Shown here: positions 18,701-25,100 of the stretch, piece after piece
How positions within the stretch are numbered: the first letter of the stretch is position 1
How the letters are laid out: every line of letters begins with the position of its first letter
DNA from: an uncultured Clostridium sp.
GTDB taxonomy: Bacteria; Bacillota; Clostridia; Lachnospirales; Lachnospiraceae
DNA: 34,597 bases
Assembly (NCBI GenBank): GCA_946553025.1
Contig: CAMNRM010000054.1
Coordinates: forward strand, 1-34,597
Direction of reading: 5' to 3'
The notes under the pieces: model-generated
Databases searched by the model: none
What the model was told of the DNA's origin: nothing
Seen by the model: the letters and a program-made list of their open reading frames with translations, nothing else
Made by a program: the position numbers and the translations under genes

Positions 18701-19003
18701 AGCTTGATTCGCCGGTATGCTATTGGCTCCACTCTTATTTCACATGAAGCCAGAATCCGGCAAGCGGTAGACAAGCTGAAAAAAGCGCACAAATTTTCCA
18801 AGCAGGAACTTAACTGGATTGCCAGAATGGAAAAGTACTTGATGGAAGAATCTGTTTTGAATATAGCCGTATTTGATGAGGACGGGCGTTTTAAGGCGCA
18901 GGGTGGCTTTGCGAAGATTAATAAAGTGTTTGGAGGTAAAGTAGAAAGCCTTATTTTGGAACTTAACGAGTACTTGTACGATGACGGAGGAAAAAGCGCA
19001 TGA
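15737..19003 (+). CDS. hsdR: Type I restriction enzyme, R (motor/nuclease) subunit
   Basis: A 1088-residue protein. Residues about 1-125 form a DUF4145-like helical domain (NGLFREGMITRDLKDILHALRINRNKATHENY). The PD-(D/E)XK nuclease domain follows, with D245, E259 and K261 (VDYALFVGMQLVATLEAK). The superfamily-2 translocase has GTGKT at 404-408, DEAH at 507-510, TATP-type motif III (ALTATPALQT) and motif VI MMGRATRRCPEI. The C-terminal region resembles the EcoEI-type HsdR C-terminus. With HsdM2S it translocates DNA and cleaves unmodified DNA at a distance. All catalytic residues are intact. AAGGAGGTGG provides the ribosome site. The next frame overlaps its stop codon (ATGA). Confidence 0.96.
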   Translation: MKSNFEFLNSHFPVLANFGELAEKYLYSDSNSCLMKLGMIGETIVNLCFTYDRILLPQDNTAANRINGLFREGMITRDLKDILHALRINRNKATHENYASVSDGKALIQMAYSLCEWFMQTYGDWNYQNRPFVMPAEITEPVSSDKKREQAKEEKLIKEAEKVATATPVMEKEIRKKQSGKAASQRIKSEAETRYLIDEQLRKVGWEADTERLRYSKGTRPAKGHNIAIAEWPTDSTVGNRGYVDYALFVGMQLVATLEAKAIHKDIPSVIDYQCKDYSKNIRSVDKIYQISTWDSYGVPFTFATNGRPYLEQYNTKSGIWFLDLRQPDNALKALRGWMSPEGLMELLNKDISARNQDLQEMSYDLLRDKDGLNLYEYQIRAIKAAEEAIINGRRNILLAMATGTGKTRTILGMIYRFLKTGRFHRILFLVDRTALGEQAFDVFQEVKLEDLMTLDDIYNIKGLDDKEIDRETRIQIATVQSMVKRIMYNDGDTMPAVSDYDLVIIDEAHRGYILDREMGEDEILYRDQMDYQSKYRSVVEYFDAVKIALTATPALQTTEIFGQPVFKYTYREAVIEGYLVDHDMPHRLLTKLNTEGIHYKKGDIIVRYDPVTGEITNSELLEDELDFDVDAFNRQVITEPFNQTVLAEIARDIDPESPDVQGKTLIFAVNDDHADLIVKILKEIYTEMGVDNDAIMKITGSVGGGNKKKVKDAIRRFKNERFPSIVVTVDLLTTGIDVPAITTLVFMRRVKSRILFEQMMGRATRRCPEIHKTHFEIYDPVGVYDSLEAVNTMKPVVVNPSATFEQLLEGLEVLEDERHVQNQIDQIVAKLQRKKQHMDAETMEQFISMAGKQDPTQFIADIQQRKPQDAKKRLLAHTELFKMLAQFKPDGRYSVVISDHEDKLLEHSRGYGKSRKPEDYLDAFADYIKINLNKIAALNIICTRPKELTREGLRSLRLTLDREGFTTQQLNTAVSQMTNEEIAADIISLIRRYAIGSTLISHEARIRQAVDKLKKAHKFSKQELNWIARMEKYLMEESVLNIAVFDEDGRFKAQGGFAKINKVFGGKVESLILELNEYLYDDGGKSA

Positions 19004-19104
19004 TATATAATCAATATCCATACAGCATTTACAATCCTATCTATGTGAATCAAGACTATTTGCGTCAGTTTGAAGCCCAGCAGCGGAACGGAGGACGTTT
19101 CTAA
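19000..19104 (+). CDS. 34-residue Tyr/Asn-rich microprotein inside the hsd operon
   Basis: ATG at 19000 overlaps the hsdR stop (ATGA). Its own stop TAA (19102-19104) overlaps the hsdM ATG (19104), so both junctions are stop-start overlaps. The 34 codons encode MIYNQYPYSIYNPIYVNQ followed by a polar tail. It is rich in Tyr, Asn and Pro and resembles no domain I know. GACGGAGG lies about 13 bases upstream, inside hsdR. The double overlap argues that it is translated. It could be an accessory or regulatory peptide of the restriction system, or simply a coupling device. Confidence 0.55.
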   Translation: MIYNQYPYSIYNPIYVNQDYLRQFEAQQRNGGRF

Positions 19105-20522
19105 TGACGACCCAAGAAATTGTATCTAAGCTCTGGAACCTTTGCAACGTCCTTCGGGACGACGGTATTACCTACCACCAATATGTAACAGAACTGACCT
19201 ATATCCTGTTCCTGAAAATGGCGAAAGAAACAGGCGTAGAGAGCCAGATACCAGAAGCCTATCGCTGGGACAGTTTAACCGTCAAGAGCGGCATCGAGTT
19301 GAAGAAATTTTATAAAGAACTGCTGAACCATCTGGGTGAGAACTGTACAGGCCGTGTGCGGGAAATCTATCAGGACGCAGCTACCAACATTGACGAACCG
19401 AAAAATCTTGAAAAGATCATCATCACCATTGATGGGCTGGATTGGTTTTCTGCCCGTGAAGAAGGTCTTGGCAACTTATATGAAGGCCTTTTGGAGAAGA
19501 ACGCCAATGAGAAAAAATCAGGCGCAGGGCAATATTTTACGCCCCGCGTGTTAATTGACGTGATGACCCGTCTGGTGAAGCCCCAACCAAAGGAGCGCTG
19601 CAATGACCCTGCCTGCGGTACATTTGGCTTTATGATCGCAGCTCATCGGTATGTTGCGGCCCAGACAGATGACTTTTTTGACCTGGATGCAGATACCGCC
19701 GCCTTTGAACGGATGGACGCTTTTACAGGTACGGAACTGGTACACGATACCCACCGTCTGGCGCTGATGAACGCCATGCTTCACAATATGGAGGGGGCCA
19801 TCACCCTGGGCGACACTCTGTCCAACCTGGGCAAGGGCATGAGAGGCTATGATGTGGTTCTCACCAATCCCCCATTTGGCACGAAAAAAGGCGGGGAACG
19901 CACCACTCGTGACGACTTTACCTATACCACCAGCAACAAGCAGCTGAATTTTTTGCAGCACATTTATCGCAGTCTGAAAGCAGATGGAAAGGCCCGCGCT
20001 GCTGTGGTGCTGCCGGATAACGTCCTTTTTGCGGATGGTGATGGTGAGAAAATCCGGATTGACCTGATGGACAAGTGCAACCTGCATACGGTTCTGCGTT
20101 TGCCTACCGGCATTTTCTACGCCCAAGGGGTCAAAACTAATGTGCTGTTTTTCACTCGCGGCAAGGCAGACAAGGGCAACACGCAGGAGGTCTGGTTTTA
20201 CGATCTGCGCACCAATATGCCCTCTTTTGGCAAGACCAGTCCACTGAAAATGGAGCATTTCGCGGGCTTTGAGGCGGCATTTGAGGCAGTGGACCGCCAT
20301 GACGTGCAAGATGAGCGGTGGAGCGTGTTCACCCGTGAGCAAATCGCTCAGAAGGGCAACAGCCTGGACTTGGGGCTGATTCGGGCTGATTCCGTAGTTG
20401 ATTATGACGATCTGCCAGACCCAATCGAGAGCGGCGAGGAAGCAATCGCCCAGCTTGAAGAAGCAGTGGACCTCCTGCAAAGCGTGGTGAACGAGCTGAA
20501 AGCCTTGTCGGAGGTGGAGTGA
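19104..20522 (+). CDS. hsdM: Type I DNA methyltransferase, M subunit
   Basis: A 472-residue N6-adenine methyltransferase subunit. The N-terminal helical HsdM_N domain (about 5-125) is followed by the Rossmann-like catalytic domain. The GAGQYFTPRVLIDVM signature precedes the SAM-binding motif DPACGTFGF (168-176; the third position after T is usually G, here F), and the catalytic motif IV NPPF is at 255-258. As M2S it methylates the host target and forms the restriction complex with HsdR. Its ATG overlaps the microprotein stop, and GGAGGACG is upstream. It ends in a TGATG overlap with hsdS, giving tight coupling of M and S synthesis. Confidence 0.96.
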   Translation: MTTQEIVSKLWNLCNVLRDDGITYHQYVTELTYILFLKMAKETGVESQIPEAYRWDSLTVKSGIELKKFYKELLNHLGENCTGRVREIYQDAATNIDEPKNLEKIIITIDGLDWFSAREEGLGNLYEGLLEKNANEKKSGAGQYFTPRVLIDVMTRLVKPQPKERCNDPACGTFGFMIAAHRYVAAQTDDFFDLDADTAAFERMDAFTGTELVHDTHRLALMNAMLHNMEGAITLGDTLSNLGKGMRGYDVVLTNPPFGTKKGGERTTRDDFTYTTSNKQLNFLQHIYRSLKADGKARAAVVLPDNVLFADGDGEKIRIDLMDKCNLHTVLRLPTGIFYAQGVKTNVLFFTRGKADKGNTQEVWFYDLRTNMPSFGKTSPLKMEHFAGFEAAFEAVDRHDVQDERWSVFTREQIAQKGNSLDLGLIRADSVVDYDDLPDPIESGEEAIAQLEEAVDLLQSVVNELKALSEVE

Positions 20523-21841
20523 TGGCGAAGAAAAAAGAGGCTTCTGCCAGCCCATTTGTGCCAGTGGAGGAACAGCCGTATCCGATTCCGGAAAATTGGT
20601 GCTGGACATATTTATCTTGTGTTGCTCAGTGGGGATCAGGTGGTACACCATCTAGGAAAATATTAGCATACTATGACGGAAACATTCCCTGGATTAAAAC
20701 TGGTGAATTAAATGATGAACCGATTTATAAATCAGAAGAACACATTTCAAGTGAAGCATTAGCAAATTCAAGTGCCAAATTATTTCCAATCCATACAGTT
20801 ATAATTGCAATGTATGGGGCTACAATTGGAAAAGTTGGGATTTTGGAGATTAAAGCTGCAACTAATCAGGCTTGTGCGTGTGCTGTTTCATCTGTTGCAA
20901 TAGACTATAAATACCTTTTTTATTATGCTAAATCGCAAAAGGATGCGTTCATTAAAAAAGGAAAGGGCGGTGCGCAACCAAATATTTCGCAAGAGATAAT
21001 AAAGACTCATGAAATCCCGCTTCCCCCTCTCGCAGAACAACACCGCATTGTTTCCCGCATAGAAAGCCTGTTTGCCAAGCTGGATGAGGCGAAGGAAAAG
21101 GCCCAGGCGGTGCTGGACGGTTTTGAACTGCGGAAGTCTGCCATTCTTCATAAGGCGTTTACGGGAGAATTACTTGGATTATCTGGAAGCAAAACAATAC
21201 CACTGGAAGCAATCGTGGGAACAATTAGAATAGGGCCATTTGGTAGTGTCCTTCATAAAGAGGACTACATTGCAGGTGGGATACCTGTAATAAATCCGAA
21301 ACATATTACAAATCAACAAATTGCTCCAGAAGGAAAAGTCACAATTTCAGAAGAGAAAGCATTAGAACTGGCAGCATATAGGTTAAAAACTGGTGATATT
21401 ATTATGGGGCGCAGAGGTGAAATGGGACGATCTGCGCCCATAACAGAAAAGGAAAATGGTTGGTTATGTGGAACAGGAAGTCTGATTATCAGACTTCAAG
21501 AGGGATACATTGCAGCATTTTACTCTCAAATTATTGCCAGCCATTCTTCGGTGCAATATCTCGAAGAAAATTGCGTTGGTTCAACGATGAAAAATTTAAA
21601 CGAAAAGGTTATAAAGAGTTTGCCTGTCCCTAGTTATACGAAAGAGCAACAGGAAGAAATTGTTGCTATTTTTAATAGTCTTTTAGAAAAAGAACAGCAA
21701 GCCAAATCTGCTGCCGAAGCTGTCCTTACCCAGATCGATAGCATGAAAAAAGCGATTTTAGTTCGTGCGTTCCGTGGGGAACTGGGAAGCAATGACCCTT
21801 CGGAGGAATGGGCAGGAGAATTGCTGAAAGTGATGCTATAA
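20522..21841 (+). CDS. hsdS: Type I specificity subunit
   Basis: A 439-residue protein with two target-recognition domains (about 15-165 and 220-375). They are separated by a central conserved coiled coil (IPLPPLAEQHRIVSRIESLFAKLDEAKEKA...LRKSAILHKAFTGEL). The homologous C-terminal repeat reads QQEEIVAIFNSLLEKEQ...SMKKAILVRAFRGEL. Each domain recognises one half of a bipartite site. I chose the ATG at 20522 (TGATG overlap, strong GGAGGTGGAG upstream); a GTG at 20519 is possible. The 3' end and following 75 bases are duplicated 1020 bp downstream, which shows past recombination at this locus. Only one hsdS gene is intact, and no invertase gene is seen. Confidence 0.95.
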   Translation: MAKKKEASASPFVPVEEQPYPIPENWCWTYLSCVAQWGSGGTPSRKILAYYDGNIPWIKTGELNDEPIYKSEEHISSEALANSSAKLFPIHTVIIAMYGATIGKVGILEIKAATNQACACAVSSVAIDYKYLFYYAKSQKDAFIKKGKGGAQPNISQEIIKTHEIPLPPLAEQHRIVSRIESLFAKLDEAKEKAQAVLDGFELRKSAILHKAFTGELLGLSGSKTIPLEAIVGTIRIGPFGSVLHKEDYIAGGIPVINPKHITNQQIAPEGKVTISEEKALELAAYRLKTGDIIMGRRGEMGRSAPITEKENGWLCGTGSLIIRLQEGYIAAFYSQIIASHSSVQYLEENCVGSTMKNLNEKVIKSLPVPSYTKEQQEEIVAIFNSLLEKEQQAKSAAEAVLTQIDSMKKAILVRAFRGELGSNDPSEEWAGELLKVML

Positions 21842-21914
21842 AAACACCTTGATGTGAAGAAAGACGGAAATAACTTCGAAAGGTATATATGGAGAAAATT
21901 TGTAAGATAGTTTA
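21814..21914 (+). repeat. Direct repeat, left copy (hsdS end plus DUF6414 start)
   Basis: About 101 bp, matching 22834-22934 with roughly eight substitutions and no gaps (offset exactly 1020). It contains the last codons of hsdS (GELLKVML, stop) and a start codon with eight codons (MEKICKIV) of a DUF6414-type gene that here runs straight into a TAA stop at 21913-21915. Confidence 0.9.
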
Positions 21915-21915
21915 A
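21889..21915 (+). pseudogene. DUF6414 gene stump, left copy
   Basis: ATG 21889 encodes MEKICKIV and stops at 21913-21915, exactly where homology to the right copy ends. It is the broken start of the gene that normally follows hsdS. Confidence 0.6.
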
Positions 21916-22112
21916 TTTGCCAAAACAGGATAAGGGGCAGTGACTTTCTGCCCCAGCCACTCCACATAAGGCGCACATCCTCGCGTCACATACTGGAAAC
22001 GTGGGTCAATGCAGGTATTCACAAGTGCGTCCGTAGAGGCATAGGCTTTCAAGTGCTGCACCTGCGCCTGGATGACGAGTTGCGGCGTGTCAGAAAAAAT
22101 CCCCCTTTGCAT
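21912..22112 (-). pseudogene. Fragment of an unrecognised mobile-element gene
   Basis: A 66-codon minus-strand frame (from MQRGIFSDTPQLVIQAQVQH to VTAPYPVLAN) ends at the left recombination junction. It has ordinary globular composition but no ribosome site, and it begins abruptly, so I read it as part of a larger gene cut on one or both sides. I do not recognise the family. Confidence 0.4.
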
Positions 22113-22155
22113 TAAAATGCCAATGGCGGTATTCTGAAAAAGTTAAAATTGGGGA

Positions 22156-22246
22156 TTGACAGGAATCAAAAAATAGCTTATTATCGACAATAAGAAATGG
22201 GTTTTCACCGTACATCTTGTTACGGCTTGCTCATTTCTTTTTTTAC
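22156..22246 (+). ncRNA. Candidate antisense small RNA with own promoter and terminator
   Basis: TTGACA (22156-22161), 17-bp spacer, TATTAT (22179-22184) predicts a start near 22191. The transcript begins at once with AAGAAATG (22192-22199), which pairs with CATTTCTT (22232-22239) followed by a T-run. An inner CCGTA/TACGG stem gives a typical terminator hairpin. The RNA would be about 50-55 nt. It overlaps the 3' end of the minus-strand gene ending at 22220, so it is antisense to it. Plasmid and transposon control RNAs have this architecture. No homology has been checked. Confidence 0.5.
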
Positions 22247-22738
22247 TGCCAAAATATCATACAGATATTTCCTGCCATTTTCAGCATGGTTAATCAAAAG
22301 CCGGGCATGGAAGATATTGTATCTTACAAGCGCATTTTCCTCATAGACCGGGAGGGCAAAACGGACATCATACCTGTACCAGCCGTATTTTGCGTTTTTA
22401 TTGTGTTTTTCCTTGCGGTTTTCTTCAAAAGCCGGGTTAGATGCTATCTGGATCATCTCTGGTATCGCAGTAGCGGCGTTTGCCTTCGCTTTTGCATTTG
22501 CACCCATAAGGCTTTTCCGGCTTTCTGATTCCGTATATTCTTCTGGAAGTTCACTTCCGATATAAATACGTTCCGTATTTTCCTCAATCTCGTAATAGTC
22601 CCCGACATATCCTTCGAGATACTGCTTTACATCATCCCAGTCAATCTGACGTTTGCCCTTGAAACGGATATCGTTAATCAAGACCAGCTTTTTACCGTCC
22701 GCATCGGTTATGATATTTACATTCCTGTTTTCAATCAT
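22220..22738 (-). CDS. Mobile-element protein of unknown function (172 residues)
   Basis: Starts MIENRNVNIITDADGKKLVLINDIRF at 22738, preceded by AAAGGAAACAAAAGAG. The pattern (FKGKRQIDWDDVKQYLEGYVGDYYEI, IYIGSELPEEYT, AKAKANAATAIPEMI, KYGWYRYDVRFALPVY, YNIFHARLLINHAENGRKYLYDILAVKKE) is familiar from proteins carried by Clostridia conjugative or mobilisable elements. I know no function. The preceding zinc-ribbon-like frame overlaps its start by a few bases, as in an operon. It appears full length although its neighbours are truncated, and it sits inside a foreign segment bracketed by the hsdS-derived direct repeats. Confidence 0.7.
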   Translation of the reverse strand: MIENRNVNIITDADGKKLVLINDIRFKGKRQIDWDDVKQYLEGYVGDYYEIEENTERIYIGSELPEEYTESESRKSLMGANAKAKANAATAIPEMIQIASNPAFEENRKEKHNKNAKYGWYRYDVRFALPVYEENALVRYNIFHARLLINHAENGRKYLYDILAVKKEMSKP

Positions 22739-22833
22739 CTCTTTTGTTTCCTTTCTTCTTTTCCCTTGATTTGTAGACATTAAACTGGTTCTTGCACTTC
22801 TGACTGCAAAATTCATTCCCCTTCCTGCTTGCG
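22731..22833 (-). pseudogene. C-terminal stump of a zinc-ribbon-like protein
   Basis: On the minus strand, from the junction near 22833, the frame reads RKGNEFCSQKCKNQFNVYKS and a basic tail, then stops at 22731. The C-x3-C motif (CSQKC) and surrounding F/Y residues look like the second half of a Cys4 zinc ribbon whose N-terminal half is missing. The stop overlaps the start of the next gene, so it was once in an operon with it. Confidence 0.5.
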
Positions 22834-22934
22834 AGGAGAGTTGCTGAAAGCGATGCTATAAAAACACCTTGATGTGAAGAAAAACGGAAATAACTTCGAG
22901 AGGGACATATGGAGAAAATTTGCAAGATAGTTTA
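22834..22934 (+). repeat. Direct repeat, right copy (hsdS end plus DUF6414 start)
   Basis: Matches 21814-21914 with about eight substitutions at a constant offset of 1020. It carries an orphan hsdS tail (GELLKAML, stop), which has no hsdS body in front of it, and the start of a DUF6414-type gene that continues further than in the left copy. Confidence 0.9.
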
Positions 22935-23049
22935 TTTTGATGAGGAATCCGTTACCGATTATGTTCAGATAGTAGCGGGTGGAGAGTTGAAAAAAACACT
23001 GAACTACTTTTGTCTAATTTATTATACAAAAATTAGTCTAACACATTAG
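22909..23049 (+). pseudogene. Truncated DUF6414 gene
   Basis: ATG 22909 gives MEKICKIVYFDEESVTDYVQ IVAGGELKKT, the typical beginning of DUF6414 proteins, which often sit next to restriction or defence genes. After about 30 residues the sequence changes to an unrelated AT-rich tail and stops at 23047-23049. The full-length family is several hundred residues, so the gene is broken near 22998. Confidence 0.65.
23014..23036. promoter_or_regulatory. Inverted repeat upstream of the S24 repressor
   Basis: CTAATTT (23014-23020), 9-base spacer, AAATTAG (23030-23036). On the minus strand it contains TTGTATAATAAATTA, which is also found on the plus strand over the repressor -10 (23103-23117). It could be a repressor operator or an old opposing promoter. 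Confidence 0.4.
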
Positions 23050-23082
23050 ATGTGCTTTGTCAACACGTTTTGTTCAAAATGT

Positions 23083-23111
23083 TTGACAGTATTGCTTTTG
23101 CATTGTATAAT
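23083..23111 (+). promoter_or_regulatory. Promoter of the S24 repressor gene
   Basis: TTGACA (23083-23088), 17-bp spacer, TATAAT (23106-23111), a full consensus promoter. It rules out starts upstream of about 23118 for the gene it drives. Confidence 0.85.
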
Positions 23112-23141
23112 AAATTAAACAGTAAAAGAGGTGATGATATA

Positions 23142-23837
23142 TTGACATTAGGGGATATTATAAAAGATTACAGAAAAACAAATAAAATGAGTATGGATTT
23201 ATTTGCCAAAAAAAGTGGTCTAAGTAAAGCTTATATTTCTTTGCTCGAAAAAAATCGTCATCCTAAAACCGGAAAACCTATTGCTCCATCTATACAATGT
23301 ATTAAACAAGCGGCTAAAGGTATGAACGTTGATTTTAATATTTTATTTGGCAAGATTAATGGAGATGTTTTGTTGTTAGATGAAAAAGGTACCGATAGTA
23401 TAACTATTGACAATAATAATTTACCAAACTCGACTAAAAGAAAAGGAATCCCTGTCAACGTTCTTGGTCGTGTAGCCGCAGGTATCCCCATCGAATCTGT
23501 AGAAGAAATCATAGATACCGAAGAAATTATAGAAGAACTGGCTGTCACTGGCGATTTTTTTGGTCTACAAATAAAAGGGGATAGCATGGAACCCCGATTA
23601 GTAGAAGGTGATGTTGTAATTGTTCGCCAGCAAGATGATGCAGAAAGTGGAGAAACAGTTATCGTGCTAATTAACGGGGAGGATGCTACTTGTAAGCGCT
23701 TAAAAAAATATTCTGATGGAATTATGCTGCTTTCAAATAATCCCAAATATGAACCCATGGTTTTTTCCAAGCAGGAGATTATAGATAAATCTGTAAAAAT
23801 TATAGGAAAAGTAGTAGAACTAAGAGGAAAATTTTAA
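23142..23837 (+). CDS. LexA/CI-like self-cleaving repressor (HTH_3 + peptidase S24)
   Basis: 231 residues from a TTG start at 23142, backed by AGAGGTGAT ten bases upstream; the longer in-frame ATG at 23052 lies before the promoter. Residues 1-65 form an Xre-type helix-turn-helix (MSMDLFAKKSGLSKAYISLLEKNRHP). The C-terminal S24 domain has the Ala113-Gly114 cleavage site (GRVAAGIP), Ser148 (GDSMEP) and Lys185 (CKRLKK), spaced as in LexA. It is a DNA-damage-responsive type of regulator, as used by prophages, conjugative elements and defence loci. Whether it controls the restriction operon is unknown. No prophage genes surround it. It is probably autoregulated. Confidence 0.92.
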   Translation: MTLGDIIKDYRKTNKMSMDLFAKKSGLSKAYISLLEKNRHPKTGKPIAPSIQCIKQAAKGMNVDFNILFGKINGDVLLLDEKGTDSITIDNNNLPNSTKRKGIPVNVLGRVAAGIPIESVEEIIDTEEIIEELAVTGDFFGLQIKGDSMEPRLVEGDVVIVRQQDDAESGETVIVLINGEDATCKRLKKYSDGIMLLSNNPKYEPMVFSKQEIIDKSVKIIGKVVELRGKF

Positions 23838-23843
23838 CCTATC

Positions 23844-23947
23844 AAGTAAGCCCCCCGCTTCTAAGTCGCAAAGACGAAAGCAGCGGGTTGGGGGCTTACT
23901 TGTGTCAGGTGGGGTGTAAGCCCCATCTGACAAGCTGCGATAGCAGC
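23844..23947. mobile_element. Hairpin array, possible end of an IS200/IS605-type element
   Basis: Three hairpins in a row. The first is AAGTAAGCCCCC/GGGGGCTTACTT (23844-23855 with 23890-23901), with further pairing inside. The second is TGTCAGGTGGGG/CCCCATCTGACA (23903-23914 with 23921-23932, one G-U). The third is GCTGC-GATA-GCAGC (23934-23947). Immediately afterwards a DUF488 gene starts mid-protein. Structured ends like this occur in IS200/IS605 elements and their omega-RNAs, but no transposase is present here. The first hairpin may also terminate the repressor transcript. Confidence 0.35.
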
Positions 23948-23953
23948 ATAGGG

Positions 23954-24232
23954 TTTTCAAAAAACAAATTAAAGCATATTGTTGAAACAGTAGGTATAAA
24001 GTATTTTCATATTCCAGATCTTGGCATTGAATCAGAAGACCGTGCAATGTTGAAAACCAAAGAAGATTATTTTAAATTATTTGAAACATATAAAAATTCA
24101 TTAGAACAAAAAGAAGCACAGTTCAAACAACTTTATTCATTATGTTCCAGCATGATACAATCATCACATAAAAATATTGTATCGTCTTTGAAGCATCCTG
24201 ATAAGGGTGTATTTTTTATACCCAAATCTTAA
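23954..24232 (+). pseudogene. DUF488 gene lacking its N-terminus
   Basis: The frame FSKNKLKHIVETVGIKYFHIPDLGIESEDR, then LKTKEDYFKLFETY, matches the middle of DUF488 proteins, which are often found near restriction systems. The usual N-terminal part (YTIGHS... and DVR boxes) is absent and replaced by the hairpin array. The Cys-rich C-terminal box is also not recognisable. It is probably a dead gene. Confidence 0.6.
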
Positions 24233-24239
24233 CATCCAT

Positions 24240-25097
24240 CTAAAGATTCAGCAAAACCAATGCCGCCAGGATCAGCACTAAAGCCAGTTTCTTCTGCGCA
24301 TTGAGTTTTTCACAGAAAACCAACAGGCCGACGATACTGGTCAGCATAATTGTACCTGTGCTGTATACAGGATAGGCGATAACCGCCGGTACATATCCAA
24401 GGGACAGCAATAAAAATCTGGCAGAATAATAATTTGGAATACCAATCAGCAGGCCGCTGCCGATGTCTGCGAAACTTATTTTCTGTTTGTTAAGCAATGC
24501 CATAACAAGGGCTGTTAATAATGCGGCAAAAAATGTATAAAAAAGATATTGATTTTTTAATCCCTCTGCACCGATTTTATCGTAAATATTTGCCATCGTG
24601 TCTGTAAAACCGCTGCCCAGAAGCAGGAAAAGCAGCCAGAGTGTTTTGCGATCCCCGCGTACATCGCCGTTTTTCCTGCTTACTTTTTTCATATTCATGA
24701 GAAGAATTGCCGTGACTGCAAGGATAATTCCTGCAAATGCTGTCCTTCCCATGGGTTCGTGAAAAAGTAAGATAGCCAGGAGAACAGGAATCAAAACCGA
24801 GCCTAATTTCATCGCTGCACTGGAGAGAATAACCCCATTGCAGCGAATATTTTGCTGCAGCAGGACAAAACAAAGCAGATAGAAAACCCCGCTTATCACG
24901 CCCAGAGCAACAGCGGTTCCTATTCCCTGTTCATGGGTAAAAAGACGGGTATCTCCGATATAAAACAGAGAGAGCACCAGACACAGCGCATAGTTGGCCG
25001 TGAACATCACCATCGTATTGCGGACGTACTTTTCCGTGAGCCGCATACCGATAGAAACCATTGCGCTGCTGGCGATTGCTAAGAGTAAGTAAACCAT
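24240..25097 (-). CDS. EamA/DMT-family transporter
   Basis: A 285-residue membrane protein with about ten hydrophobic helices, arranged as two EamA repeats (about 1-135 and 150-285) around a basic linker (KKVSRKNGDVRGDRK). A short-helix start (MVYLLLAIASSAMVSIGMRL) and the repeat-end pattern FHEPMGRTAFAGIILAVTAILLM are typical of drug/metabolite transporters. It starts three bases after the aldo/keto reductase stop, so the two are cotranscribed. Substrate is unknown. It may move a metabolite of the neighbouring reductase and GRE pathway in or out (inference). Confidence 0.85.
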   Translation of the reverse strand: MVYLLLAIASSAMVSIGMRLTEKYVRNTMVMFTANYALCLVLSLFYIGDTRLFTHEQGIGTAVALGVISGVFYLLCFVLLQQNIRCNGVILSSAAMKLGSVLIPVLLAILLFHEPMGRTAFAGIILAVTAILLMNMKKVSRKNGDVRGDRKTLWLLFLLLGSGFTDTMANIYDKIGAEGLKNQYLFYTFFAALLTALVMALLNKQKISFADIGSGLLIGIPNYYSARFLLLSLGYVPAVIAYPVYSTGTIMLTSIVGLLVFCEKLNAQKKLALVLILAALVLLNL

Positions 25098-25100
25098 TTC

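Noticed and set aside
19551-20651. 366-residue minus-strand frame opposite hsdM/hsdS
   Set aside because: Antisense to an intact, overlapping hsdM-hsdS pair. Composition (His/Gln/Leu rich) is that of a shadow frame, and there is no start signal.
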